Assembly (NCBI GenBank): GCA_000469685.2
Contig: LS997565.1
Span: 5,420,005-5,484,004 of the forward strand
DNA: 64,000 nt
Reading direction: 5' to 3'
Source: Haemonchus contortus
Lineage: Eukaryota; Nematoda; Chromadorea; Rhabditida; Trichostrongylidae
The notes under the pieces are model-generated. The model was not told the origin of the DNA. It saw nothing but the letters and a program-made list of their open reading frames with translations, and searched no databases. Shown piece after piece: positions 1 through 12,940 of this stretch. The position numbers and the translations under genes were made by a program. Within the stretch, counting starts at the first letter, position 1. Every line of letters starts with the position of its first letter.

Positions 1-2576
1 TCCGGTTGTCAAATTGTTCCGGAATTATTTTAAAAATTTCAATGAAATTATATAGAGATTTGACCAAATTTGTATTTTTGATTTATGTTGAGTGTTTTTA
101 CGAATTCTAAGGTAATTCACCTAGAACGGTGAAATAGTCAAGTTTATGTAAGTTTTAATTATCAAGTTGTGTACTTCATGGTTTTCTTTAGTCACGGTCA
201 GGTCAGTTTTAGCTGCAATCGGGTTTTGCAAGTATTATAATAAGCGAAAATTTCCCTAGGAGCCAAAAACTGCAGAGTTCTCATACTCTCAGGTTCTGGC
301 TGTACATAGCTCATCCCATTCCTTTGCTTTAGAATACGTGGTTTTTTCCAATAAAAGTGTTTTCAACGGTGCAGATCAGTGAGCAAGCTCCATCTAATGA
401 TCTTCATCACTACAAATTTAGTGGATGTGCTGAGACAGTATTTGAGTCAAACTGTTTTTCAGCCGGAAAACAAATATTCAGACGAAATTGAAAGTTTAAT
501 TGAAAGAAATGTTTGCCGAGTTTGGGCAGTTTTTCTTTCCTTATATTTCGATATTTTTCTTTGCCACTTACTCGGGTAACGGTCCAGCGACAATTTTTCT
601 TTTTGGTAGGCTCTCCGAAGACCGATTGCTGCATCGTTTTCCGTTTCTCCATTACTCGTAATTCTGATCTTCATTAAATTGTTGAATTGTCCCTTTCCAA
701 TTACTGATTGATTGTTTCGAGAATCAATTCGAAATTAAGATCTGACACGGATATCCGCCAATAAAGGGCATTCGCCACTGCCTAGTTCGAGACGAACAAA
801 AGGTCATGAAGTTGCACTCAAGCCGGCTTGTACTAGTCACTGTACGAACCATATGCGCCTTAAGTAGTATTTGTAGTCATGATAGACATAAGCATGGCAG
901 TTTTCCAAAGAATGACTGTCCATAGCCCTTTCTATTCCCGGTCTATTGTGGTACGAATTTCCTCATGGAAAGGTTTACGTTCGTAGTCGCCTATGTCTAA
1001 GAGGTCGACGATGTCGGCCGGCACCGATGGATAGTGCAGCTGGATGGCGTTTTTGTTCCTTTTTCCGAGCTCCAACAAAGGCTCGAAAAGCTGGCTGTGT
1101 TGAAAGTGCGTAAGGCTGTCATGTAATGCGCGAAACGAGAACGCTGCACTGGCAAAATGCGACAGCCGACTATACCCGAGAAATTATTGCGTCTTCTAGG
1201 TAAGAAATATACCAATATTTCTTTTTGGTTACTGTAAGTATACGGTAGGCTAGTTAGTGAGCATGATAGTAATGTGAATTGTTTATAAAATTCCTACCAT
1301 AATTAGGCTATTGCTGCTTACTGCATTTATGTATAATAATTAGTTTATGTTGATTTACGATGTTTTACTAGAAGAATGAAGTGATCAGAAGGAAATTTCT
1401 GATCTGCTACACTTCTACGCGCGCGATGCGCTCTCGCCGCGAAACGACAACTTCGAATCAACTGCACCACACTTTGAAATGCCATTCAACTGCTACTGGA
1501 CGCGTATTCAGCTCACATAGCAACTTCCTATGGTCAGCTGGTTTACGGGTCGACGCTTTCATTTGCTCAATTTGATACCAGTTAACCTCCCTACAGGGGA
1601 GGGAAGATGGCTATTCTGGAAGACATTAAATCTAAAACAATTCGATCTTCTATCCACATTTGTTGTTAGAGGAGCAATTTGTCGTTGCTTCACCTCAATT
1701 GAGAATAAAGTAGCTCACATGACATCCCCAAGTACCTAGAAAACACTCTGGCTTCTCAGAACTAGATTATAAAGATTTTCGAAATTTAGAGGAAAGTTTC
1801 CAAAAGAATCTGTAAGAAGATAGAAAATTTCTCCGAAAATCGAGCCGCGCTCGCCGCACCCTATCGCGCGCATTCGCGGCTATGAAGGGAAGGGTTCGAA
1901 TTCCCAATAGGACGGTACGGCATGCGGGAACATTGTCGCTTTTCGTGGGAATACGGGTAGAAGTACTGCCACCTGTCCTTGATTTGCTCCGCTGTGCAAA
2001 AAAATTTTAAGAAAATAAAAGAAACCTTGAACTTCCGAATAATGTGGCAGAATAATACAGCCGTAATGGCGGTGGCAGTACCGAAACTTACTGTGATCAC
2101 TTTTGTAATACAGCAATACAGGTACATACTGTGCACGATAATGATTTCATCCTGCCCTTTTCAGAAGGATGTCTCCCGTCATGGTTTCGAAAAGAACGGA
2201 ATGAATCGCCGCAAGCACTAGAAGCAAGTAATTCAATAACGGTAACCATAATTTAGTAACCAATTCTGCTAATTATTTAGTGTTTTCTTTTTGAAAAAAC
2301 TTTCTACCGAAGGTTTGAACTGTGCCGACTCGTACGTTTCGTATTTTTAGTTATTTTCAAATTTTCGAAGGTTCAGCTAGATTTCCTGCTTCCAATTTCG
2401 AAACTTTTTTTTAACAACTAACTGGAAAAACTGAAAATTCGATATGCTTTCCCCCCAAAAAAACTTGAAGAATCCCATATTATTAAAATCCCATATCATC
2501 GAATGAACCTTTGTCGGAAGAAATTCGATAACTAGTGATAAATGAATGTATCGGATGCGTATATAGATGTTTCCAG
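1..2576. other. 5' region with no confident gene
   Basis: I see no gene that can be supported here. A short open stretch at about 1,118-1,199 (+) begins with ATG and ends at a consensus donor (GTAAGA at 1,200). It could be an upstream exon of the EGF-like gene that follows, but no phase link to 2,577 was found. A second donor-like site (GTAAGG) lies near 1,111. The rest is AT-rich sequence with stops in all frames. The promoter and first exon of the downstream gene should lie here or further upstream. Confidence 0.3.
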
Positions 2577-5500
2577 ATCGATGATCCTCCGGAGCTTCTA
2601 GATCGCACACGACCACCTGAATATGATAATGACAAAGGCCATCGTCGACCATCGTACGAGACCAACGAACTCCACGAATCTGATGGTAAGTCGCAAGTTA
2701 TTGCTGGATAGAAAATTCATTTTCAAATAAAAAAAATCATTAAAGCAGATCACAAATCAAATCAGGAGGTTCTCTAATGTGAAATTTTCAAAGGTCGTTT
2801 TCATTAGTACACGACCAGAACTGCCTCTCGGTTACATACGTAGACATTCTCTGCGTATGTACTTCGTTACTTTTACGTTAGCTGTGAATCCAGTGGTATA
2901 AGTTTGGAAGGGATTGATGACAGTGGGGATACGGTGTGCCACTTCGGGCTGAGGCTCCATGCCCATAGAGACGGTTTTGTTTTCATTTCCGAAGCGACAT
3001 ATCTCTGATCTGAAAGAAATGTCGAACTAGTTCGCATGCAATAAGAAATTCGGCCCTATACGTTTCTTTGAAATAGAAGCCGAGTACGGATGGAAGTCGA
3101 GTATATCCCAATACTGGATCGATCACCCCCAAAGACTTTATCCTTTCTCTTTAAAGGCACCGTTTACGATAAATTTAGGGTACCCTTTTTTGACGTTAAT
3201 TGATAGAACTACTCTAGAATAAACTCTAGATAAAACTACTCTACATAACAACGAAAAAAGCGCAAAAAACGATGAGCAAAAAGAAATAGAAAGGGTCAAA
3301 AAAAGAGCTCGAAAGGGGGTTGAACGAGTTTCACATTGGAAGAACGGCGGTTAAGGGAGTGTTCGGGCGAGTGCACGAAGGCGATGCAGTGTCTGCAATA
3401 AAAGACAGCACACCCAAACAGCTGATTTAGACTACAGTCTTGAACCTGGCAATTTGCCAACAAGCTTATCGATTTTTCACCAACTTCGCTCCAATGCGAA
3501 AGTGATGAACGGCAATTAGATTTCGTAGTCAGCCTAGCGAGGGGCGGAGGGCGACCGTGGCTCACTCTCCGGCCCCTTATTGTGCCCTATCCAGACCGTT
3601 TTCCGACCCCATTCCTGCACAAATGGTATCAGAGGGGGCGTCGAATTCAAACCGTGTGCAAATCTCCGAAACCATTTTTTCGTGAACCGTGCTTTTAACT
3701 CTGTTCTAGCCCGAGCAAACTCTTTTTTTCTTAGTACAGTTTAATTTGATTATCCATTGTTTTCTTTCCAGTACAGTTCAGTTTGAATCTAAATTCTCAA
3801 AAAAATATAATATTAAGATGAAAGCGAAAGTGAAGAATTGGACATGATCTATGGAACGGCAGCCCCAATACGAATGGATCACAGGCTAGAAGAAGCACGA
3901 CGACGCCATTCCAAACGTAAATGTAAAGGTAAGAACTTACAGGATTGATTTTTCGGGTCGTGAATAGTGGAGCCTCAAATATTCCTAGAAATAATTGATT
4001 CACAAGTTATTACGATCTGATATTCAAGAAAATCAGCCCTGTTATTGAAGCAGTTTTGCTTTTCGAGTCGCTAATGCTGGTTCTTTTTTCAGGCTGGTGC
4101 TATCGTGGTGGAAATTGCACAGTTGATATTGATGAGATCACTTATGAGCTCAGATCGGTGAACTGCCAGTAAGTTTTGCCTATTCAATGTCCGGAGGCCC
4201 TTTTTATGACCAGGCCGCGCAGATACAGGGGTAGGAGTGTAATAAGAGTAAGTAATCGTCAGCGTGGTTGGTTTTCAGCCACTTAGGCGCTCAAGAGCGG
4301 GTGGGCGCCCCTTTCGTGGAAGCATTGGGTGTACAATGTGTCGCGCCCAGCTCACCACTGGAACTCAACCATATCACTTAATCCCCTATAGTAACTGTCG
4401 AAGGGTGGACCGGCGTTCGTAATAGAGAAACATCCTTCCATTCCGATACCGCGAAACCACTCTGAAGGGATAAAAGTCCCATTGGCCCATGTTATTCCGT
4501 TCACCGAAATGCGGGTTGGCCCTTGGCTGGACATTATTTTATATTCTCCTTCTCCTAAGTGGTACCGTATGATTCAAGATTTTATTTTTCAGTTGCCCAC
4601 ACGGTTATTGGGGCAACCGATGTGAGCTGCACTTTGTGGCACGTCTATTCGCACCGGTCAAAGGAAATGTCGATGTGGAAAAGTCAGGTGTCTCGGCGTT
4701 CGCATTTATCATTCTCATGCTGATCGTCTCCATTGGACTGATTTTCTATACATACAGGAAGTTAGCAGAATTTTCCCATCCCTTTCTCTATTCATCCGAC
4801 CATATCGCTTCATGCTCTATGAGTTCCTCCCTTTACATGCCTCTGAATTTTCTTTATTGCTTCTTCTTTCTTCCTTATTTTGGTTTACGTCAAGTGAATA
4901 GGTTCATACCTTAAGTTTCTGTCCTTCAGGTTAGCTCGCCGTAATACGGCAATCGATTCGTCTACCCTTCCATCACTCAATTATCATCTCCGACGTCAGT
5001 CAGTTTCGTTTCAAACAATGCCTACATCTGTCAACACCTCACCCACTAACAGTACTGCCAGCACTGCCCGTAGTGCTTTAACCCACTTGAATTGTCGTAC
5101 ACCGTTTTCGCCGTTTTCGAAAAGGTCAGTAAATTTTTTATAAAGTCGGAAAACTTGCGTGATTTGGTTCCTCAGATTACCATCACCAGATCTACCCCTT
5201 AGGGTACGTGCTTCGCTCAACAGGGCAATATATTTCACTTCAGGAGGGGAGGGGTGTAGCCGATCAGGAGGGAAGGGGTGTAGCCGATTTTCTGAAGAAA
5301 GAAGCGGGCAGAGCAAACATCAACAAGGGAATTATCATATGTTATCAGATTTCTGAAAGTTCTTCCTCTGCGAGCCCTTCATGAGATGAATCGGGTTCTA
5401 AACGCTTGAGCTTTGGGTTCGAACTCGTTTTATACCTATGCAAGCCGTGTAGTATGCTGGACGTCGCTAAGAAGAAGTAGGATGTCCCATGTGTTGCGAT

Positions 5501-8500
5501 CATGTCGATCAATTGCCGCCAATATCGATCATGTGATGCCATGAGGGGTTCGACGTTTCGACAACTTTTAAATTTGGAGGCTTTATGATGCACCAGTTTG
5601 TTCATTCCCCACCTACTCCAATTTGACTGCGTCTTTTTACACAGATCACGCAAAGCACGCCCCGCCCCGCCCCCTGTGGGAGGAGCTAGACGTGCCGACT
5701 CCCATAAGCATTCCATACTCTATATTATTCCCAATTTGAACGCTCTACGTCGTAGGAGAGTTATCCTTTCAACAGCCATTTTCGCATAAAGCTAGCCCTC
5801 AGTGCGAGAAGTCTAGGCATGTCATTCACCATGAACACTCCCCTACTGCCGCCCGCATCCCTACCAATTTGGAACGCTTTAGTCCTTAAGAAACGGTCAA
5901 TTTGTATTTCCCCTTTCAAAGACTCCTTATGGTCCCTGTGTGGACGGACACACTTACGTCTATTGTTAGGGCACAAGGACTGTATTCGGCACGTGCAATT
6001 CCTAGTTGGGAGTTCCAAGCAAGGTTAAACGCTTTGCACAGCTTTATATGATTATTTTGAACTTCGTAGAAGTTATATCAAATGTGTAACCCAAAGGTTC
6101 GATAATTATTCCAATGCAATAGTATTGATTTCAGTTACAGCCATATATCTGGAAATTCTTGTAACTCAGTAAACGATCTCACTCCTTCACTGAATATGGC
6201 GTTCGAGCGACTCTCGATGAGCTCCGTCACTTCGAAGATTCATTCGGATCTACCGAAAACCGATTCGAAAAAAGTGAGTTGGACTGTTTAGGAAGGAAAA
6301 GCTATAAATTGAAAAATATTTTAAAAATTCACCAAATTGCCAAGCCTTGGAAAAAACCAACAGAAATTAAAAACGGCTGAGCCTTGGTATGACGGAATTA
6401 TGGTCTGAATGGGAAGCCATTTTTTCTGCTTCTAAGGCAACAGTTTACGATCACCATGAGGTAATCTTCCTAAGTTCAAAAGCGGAAATATTGGTGGGGA
6501 AGAGTGCACCAGGGGTAGAACATCTGCTCGATCTGTCAGTTGTGGGATTTTTAGGATTAAGGAGCGGGTTGTTCGAGATTACTATGCAGGAAGCTGCATG
6601 GGAAAGGTTTCAGGCGAGGTTTCAGTTATTGTAATTGTGTAAAGAGCTGACTTCAGTTAGCCAAAAACGACATAGATTTCACTGTCACTATGATTCACGA
6701 CTAGTTGATTGAATCAACAACAACTGTGCTCCAGTTTGAATGGTGCAGCCTTTGCAAAGCATGAAAACACGTCCATTTTTGGGTATGAACGTCTTTGATG
6801 ACGATTTCGAGCCTTCTCCCGTTTAGGCGGTTTCGTTTAGGCGGTTTTTCTACACAGCAGCCCCGCATATGTCATACCTGGCCACAGGTTCCTCCAAGGA
6901 GTGAATCTATGAAATCTTTTTTTATAGTGAATTGTGCCTTTCAATAACCATCTTCAAGTACAACTATACTTATCATTCGTCTTTATTCATTTCGCATTAA
7001 CTGTAATACTTTGTTGGAGACCTGATTTACTGGCGCTCTTCTGAACGAATGGCTGTACAGGATGGGGTAGGGTTATGGAGTCAAAGTTTGGGAGCATTAT
7101 TTTCTACTATAATAATAGAAAGCTTCCCAACTCTGAACTCCTTTTTTCTTGTTTTTAACTCACTACAAAGTGGATTTGTCCTCCAGTTACCATAAAAACT
7201 CTGTTTACTGTTTGACGGTGAACCCATCGTCGTTCTGACGTCGATTTCAGAGCTCGGATACGATGAACATCTCTGATTTAGTGAATACGCCAAGATTTAC
7301 TATTCCGAAGACTACCGCAAGGTTCTCGGAGCTGCCAAAAGTTTCTGACCCGACTTGGGAGTGTTGATCCTTAGTTTAGTCAAAAGGTGGGCAGTCACTT
7401 GTGCTTCGGAAATCGTTACTGCAGAAGAGATTGATGAGTAGGAATATGAATAGCCACCCGGATAGCAAGGCATGCAAACGAAAGATAGATCCCAAAAAGT
7501 CAAAATCTCTCAAGTTTGGTGCAAGGAAAACTTCTCAGATTGAGTCCCCTTCTACCATACCTCTAGATTTCCTTGAAGACAGTATCCAAACGTCGCAGCA
7601 TTCAGATTTCTTGAAGAGCGACGTGCACCAACTTTCCGATTGCTACAGTCCTTGAGCCCCTATTCAAATTTCTCTGAAATTTCAAAAATATCAATTATTC
7701 TGTGCTCCGACCTAAAACCGTGCTTTTTCATGCCATTTATTCTGTTTTCATAATTTTGCCTCACTCTGTTCCGATGGCTTTAATTGTACTTCAAGGAAAA
7801 GGGTTTCAAACTTTGTTTTCTTATAGACCACCTGCACCACTGCCAATCGAAGCACTGCGACAACCTCTTTTACGAGTCAACTGAGTGATGATGTAAGACA
7901 TGTTTTCCATAATTGAAGTGCGTTTTCTCTATTTCACACTCGAGGCTGCTACACTCATTTTTCCGAGACATCCCGCCTTTCTGTTTGAATCCTTGAAGCT
8001 CATGTAGCTCGAAATGCTTTGAATGTTGTGCACTCATGTGGGAAAATGCTGGTCATTAGGACCGATTTCCGATTGGACGAGTTAGCCCTATGTCGCACAA
8101 GAATGTGGAAAACTATTGTTTGATGGCTCGCACACATTGACAACCTTTTTACTAAAGTCGAACTCCGATCCCACTTGTACGCTAGGCTACCGAATTTATA
8201 ATCGTCTTCTAGTAAATTTGCGAAAACAGGGCCTTATGTCACATAGCCTCTGGAGGATCCCTAGTTTGGATCAACTTGTAAACATTTCTGCCCATATTAT
8301 GCGTTGTTGTCGGCTATGATCTTGCAGCTTCACAATGGAGCGATTCAGAATCTAGCTGAATCTGAAAGTTTTCTGAGATTGAAGCCTGAAATGCATCAAT
8401 TTACTGATTCCAGTCTGTCTACCACACGGCTGTCGGATCATTTTCCGTAGAACCAGCGCTAGTCGACGAGCGGAACGCCGTACAAATTCCGCTGCAACTT

Positions 8501-8533
8501 GCCACAACGAACGAAACGGTCTTTGTAAAGTAA
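2577..8533 (+). CDS. EGF-like single-pass transmembrane protein (multi-exon, 5' end not found)
   Basis: Phase-compatible exons read by eye are 2577-2685, 3818-3928, 4093-4168, 4593-4760, 4930-5124, 5176-5203, 6135-6273, 7251-7340, 7425-7622, 7827-7892 and 8414-8533. One link (5203 to 6135) is out of phase, so a small exon is missing there. The ectodomain is acidic, then has a basic, furin-like run (RRRHSKRK), then an EGF-like module with the signature CHCPHGYWGNRCEL. A juxtamembrane segment, one hydrophobic span (FAFIILMLIVSIGLIFY, encoded near 4,700-4,750) and a Ser/Thr-rich cytoplasmic tail follow. This is the layout of membrane-anchored EGF-family ligands or receptors; I do not recognise the orthologue. 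The last exon either stops at 8,531-8,533 (TAA) or splices at GTAAAG (8,525) to the exons from 10,300. The second exon uses an AAG acceptor. The EGF and membrane exons are well supported; the 7.2-7.6 kb boundaries are weaker. Confidence 0.6.
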
Positions 8534-10299
8534 TCTGGTAAAAGATTGTCTTAGATGTTTATGTAAATGTTTCTATTAAAAAAGCCACGTGTAGCTGAGA
8601 GAGTGGTCGAAGTACATAGGTTTCTTTGCCAGGGGCAGTTCACAGTAGTATAGGACTTACTAGGTATTTTGGGAGGAGAGTATCGAACATGTCGAGGGGT
8701 ATGAAGTTGTTTTGGATGAACTAATGGATTTGGCGCTTGTACTACATATCCTCCTCTATTCTTTCCTCTCCCCACCTTCCTCCATGTTGGTTGAGAAAAG
8801 CTTTTCCAAAGTTAGATTGTCATCTACTGGGGAGAATTTAGAGAGTTGCGCAGATGGACGGGCTTGTTTATCTCCATGACGGTAAGTCTGGTCTGGGCTC
8901 CCGAGTGGTGCGCTTCTATTGAGGAGGAAGTGCGTCCCATAGAAAGAGCGCATTTATCTCACGGACTCCGCCCACTCTCTCAGTTGTTCCACTGCCTTCA
9001 AACTCGATCAGCTCATGCTGTTGATTCCGCCTAGCTGGTATTCATCTTATAAATGCCTTAATTCAATGTCACTTCAACGATGATTGTGTCTTCGACGACT
9101 GTACTATGTGCTTTATTTTGTTGCCATTATGTGCCTATACGAAGGCTGCCCACCTGTTCACTTACCCATTTGTACCTTATAATGCTCTATTATGTATGTC
9201 TGTGATTATACTTATATCGTGACCTAAGCGGGTGTCTATTAAGAAATTCTGTGAATGTTTTATTATGGGATAAAGATTGCACAAGCACGAATTTCCTGAG
9301 TCAGGGCAAGGTTAAGATGCCTTGAACTTTACCTTTAGTCACCTCTAGATGCCTTGAACTTTACCTCCATTTCTACTTCTCTCTAGTTAGAATTTGGATA
9401 TTTATAATTTTTCTTTCTTCCTATCCTTTGGGATATATGATTCAAAATTAGGCCATCAAAGAGAAAGAGAAATGTGATTTCAGAACTTCAAAACTCAGCA
9501 TTACAAAAAATTCGGTCAAAAGTTTTGCAATGCCCCACTTTGGCTGATTTTTGTAAATTCGATAGTTTTTCGACATTGTAGATAGGGATTTCGAAATTTT
9601 AGTCTTTAAATTCATGCCACTCCTCCAGTAATGCGACGTCCAGAGCTTGTTCCAGGCCTCTCTTTTAACCAACATCTGCTGTAAGCAAGATCAGCGTAAC
9701 TACGACTTGGAATTCCAAGGCATGAAGCTCTGGACTAACTATGACGCCTGATATATCATTATCACAACTGGATTAGCTGGTTGGGATGGTATGCACCATT
9801 TTTACACATCTCAGCGCTTCGAACAGTGTCATGAAGAGAAGCGCCAAGTTCAATGCCGTAATGTCTGATGTAAGTTAATGTGGCCTCGGCCGAAGAGTCA
9901 ATTAAGCCGAGATCTCATGGCTACAACTTGGGACTGTAACTTATAAGAACTTCCAACCAGAGTGCAGCAGGGCAGCTCTCATTTTGCTAGGAATCGATTG
10001 AGCGGTTTGACGAAAGTCTTCTTCCTCTACTCCTTTTTCAATGATGTTTGTATACACATCATCAGCAAGTATGAAAAAATGACAAAAAAGAATGTGACAA
10101 AGTGCGAAAAAGGGAGGAAAGTGAGACGCTCTGTTGAGTAAATTTATCGCTCATCCATTGACGGCAGAGCTTGAGAGCTGGTAAGGAGCTCTCGTTAGGA
10201 AGCACTTGGCTTAGCTAGACAAAGGCATAAAACGTAGTTTCCAGTCAGTAGGACTTCCCAAATATACCCGACTTTATTTCTTATTTGTGACATTTTCAG
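8534..10299. other. No gene recognised; probable intron
   Basis: The stretch has only short chance ORFs and no recognisable protein motif. If the exon ending at 8,524 splices to 10,300, as phase allows, all of this is a large intron of the EGF-like gene. I see no transposon ends in it. Confidence 0.3.
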
Positions 10300-12747
10300 T
10301 TACAACAGTCAAACAAGAAGCCTGCAACATCCTCAGTAAGGTCGGATTATATTATAGTAAGTTAATGAAATTCATATTTTAACTTAACACCTTTGTTGTT
10401 GGGTTTGACTTGTTGAACTACTAGTTCATATGGCAGAGAGTATGGGGAGAACCAGTAAAATCCACTCCACGCTGGTAGAAGGAGACGAAGAAGCATAGCG
10501 GCTTCAGCACCATCGTCGACACCGTTTGGTCTTGACCCACATGCCAAGCAATTGGCATGGCTCTTCCTCTGTCCTTCTAAATTAGGGGTGACTCGTGGTG
10601 GCGACCACCCACTAAGGAGAAGCTCATTATACATTGCCTAGTTACTCCTAACAACTATAATAGTTTGCCAGTGAAACGACCTATTTCAAAGGCGCCGCCT
10701 CCTAGCATGATGCTGCGGAAGCTACTTTCAAATGATGGACCTCCAAAAAGAGAGTACACTACTTGTGCACGAAATACATTAGCTGTTTTGAAACCACACC
10801 CTCAACAGCCAGTCCCGCCTCCTAGAGGTGCTAAAACCAGCCTATCTAGGAGGCGAGACTGGCTGTTGAGGACCTTTCGCAGCAATTAGCCATCAAAATG
10901 ATGCTGAGGGCTGGTTTCAGCACCTCGGCATCATTTTGATAGCTATTTTCTGCGAAGCGAGCTTGAGGCGGGGTACATACGACCTATATACAGGGTGGGC
11001 CAAAATTATGATTACACAGACATCACATCGCAGAAAAAGAATGGAAAGCCAATAGAGCGAACCAATTTCATTAAAGGGTTTATCACTAATTTCTTAACAA
11101 AGCTGTACCTTAAAACTGCGATCTGTTGCTTTCTGCTTTCGCCCAACACCAGAGACGACGATGGACGGCATTGACGGTGGCACGCAGCTAGGGTCATCGA
11201 GTTGGTCCCGGCTTTTTACTAAGCATTTTTGAGATCATTTCTTCTCTTGTTTGGATTGAAGGATGCTTTCATCTCAGAGGCTGACCACATGGAGACATTC
11301 ATGGGATTTAGGTCAGGGCTCAAAGTGGTCACTGATCGAAGCTTATGAAGTCAAGAAACCCCTTTTACTAAATTTCTAGGCAATTTCTGTTCCGCGGTCT
11401 GGAGCTTCATCTTGACAATATGACCGGTTCGAATCACCAAAGTGTCCTATTGCGCACGAAGGGATCAAACAGGCCTCCTAACCAACTTTCACTCCATAAT
11501 TTACAAGAGTAATCGGTGTTTTTGCCTCGGCGGTGACGCTAGCACAGGCCATCGCAGAAAGTTAGTGAGCCAGGCGCTGTATCACTTTCATGCATTTGAG
11601 CTTCATATAAATCTTATCGCTCTACTTATTGAGCGTCTGTTTCACTGGGAATATCTTTTCGTCGGTGAACAGGAATTCCATGCGACAATTTTTTCAGATG
11701 CGACAGGCAGCTTTTGTTGGCAAACCTTTCTCTTCTCTTTAACCTGCTCACTGGCGAGATCACTTTCTGATCGTATAAGGGTCCCGTTGTGCAGGTGATG
11801 CTTCACGATTTCACGCAGAGAATTTCGTGAGGTATCCATTCATTTAGCCTTTTTTGACTCAGAATGAATTTTGCTGCTACGTAGACCTTTGCCCTGCTTC
11901 CTTAAAACTTCCCCTAAGTATAACCACAGCTCTCCTAGGTTCACCACTCCTATCTGCAATTGTTCCCAACTCTCGAGAGCGTCTCATGGTTGAATGCAAT
12001 ACCTGCCTTGTTTCGCTAGTTCGTCCGTAGATGCACCAAGCCAAAAGTGCTTGTAAATGCAAAGCAACGTTTGATTCACGGACTAGTTACGCTTATATTA
12101 TTTTCAAAATCTTTCAAAAGTTTAGCATCATTAGAAAGGTAACAATGTAAGCTACCTTGTGGAATGGAAGAAGTTCAGTGAATTGCTATGAACTCAGAAA
12201 AAATTTGCTATGAACGTCAGCGCGCGCTGTAATCATAATTTGGCCCACCCTGTAGACAGAAGGGTGGAAGTGCAATAGTCGTTTTGAAGACTGATGATGG
12301 CTCTAGGAAAGCAGCTTTCCCAGTTGGGAACTTAAACTTAAAAAGCAGTCATCTTCCCCGTTCGAGATCGAGATCAATTGTGACGGCTGTGCTTCACGTA
12401 GTCAGTGATCTTTTCACTGATCAGTGCTCAAAGTCAATGTTCAGCCAAACCAAGGCCATGGTTACGACGACGAACTTCGACCAATGACGAAATCATCTGA
12501 CTACCTTATGGTGAAGCTACATACTTTTTTTGCATATTTTCGATAACACTTAGAGTTTTAATCTACTTCAGGATCAAATTCATTTGGAAAAACGGACTCC
12601 AACTGAAATCAAGGAGGAGTTGAATCGAGAAGATCTGAAACCTTCGCCAGTGGATGAGCCCTTGCGATCGGTCGAACCATGTCCATCCGAATACCAGCTG
12701 GCTGCTTTGAATGACCAACTGGTTGGATTCCTCTTTGCGATCATGTA
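10300..12747 (+). CDS. Probable cytoplasmic-tail exons of the EGF-like gene, proline-rich
   Basis: Four phase-compatible exons are seen: 10300-10340, 10664-10827, 12425-12510 and 12572-12747, the last ending in TAG at 12,745-12,747. They encode a Pro/Lys-rich segment (for example KRPISKAPPPSMMLRKLL and QQPVPPPR), then an acidic, charged segment (TPTEIKEELNREDLKPSP). No known domain is recognised. The first exon begins in phase 0 and the previous gene can end in phase 0 at 8,524, so one continuous transcript is the simplest reading, but a separate gene is possible. The donor after 10,340 (GTCGGA) is weak. The 10,828-12,424 intron holds two hairpins and a mariner copy. Pro-rich motifs would fit adaptor (SH3/WW) binding, which is inference only. 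Confidence 0.4.
10799..10871. repeat. Inverted duplication across an exon end and its splice donor
   Basis: The left arm (10,799-10,826) is the last 28 bases of the coding exon that ends at 10,827. The right arm (10,845-10,871) is a near-perfect inverted copy lying in the intron. The loop holds the GTGCTA donor. The RNA would fold into a hairpin of about 26 bp with the 5' splice site in the loop. Confidence 0.75.
10876..10956. repeat. Second inverted repeat in the same intron
   Basis: The arms 10,876-10,909 and 10,923-10,956 match as reverse complements with about 4 differences in 34 positions and a 13-base loop. It follows the first hairpin after only 4 bases. Together they form a double stem just before the mariner insertion at 10,991. 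Confidence 0.7.
10991..12252 (-). mobile_element. Tc1/mariner-family element, full length, transposase decayed
   Basis: The element is 1,262 bp. Both ends begin CAGGGTGGGCCAAA and run inward as inverted terminal repeats of about 26 bp, flanked by TA on both sides (10,989-10,990 and 12,253-12,254), the target duplication of IS630/Tc1/mariner elements. A transposase can be followed on the minus strand through several frames: a helix-turn-helix-like part near 11,880-12,060, a segment with SLREIVKHHL and VKEKRKV at 11,642-11,839, and a C-terminal part with LRATVNAVHRRL near 11,150. Stops and frameshifts interrupt it, so it is inactive. It sits in an intron of the host gene, antisense to it. Confidence 0.85.
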
Positions 12748-12940
12748 GAATCAGCTCCCAGTTCGTTGCGGTATTACCTCCCTACTTCATTGCCCAGTAA
12801 GGGTATGCGGGTGTATAATTGATATCGATTGCGTATCAGAAATCGATACTTATTCCAAGTTAAGTGGTCTACTGTGTAACTAGCACTATGTAAGTTCTCC
12901 CAGTCGTTGTTTCAACCTAATTTTTGCCTATTGGCTACAT

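Noticed and set aside
5345..5716. 123-codon minus-strand ORF
   Set aside because: It lies in an intron of the EGF-like gene, opposite to it, and part of it runs through a GC-box repeat (near 5,660).
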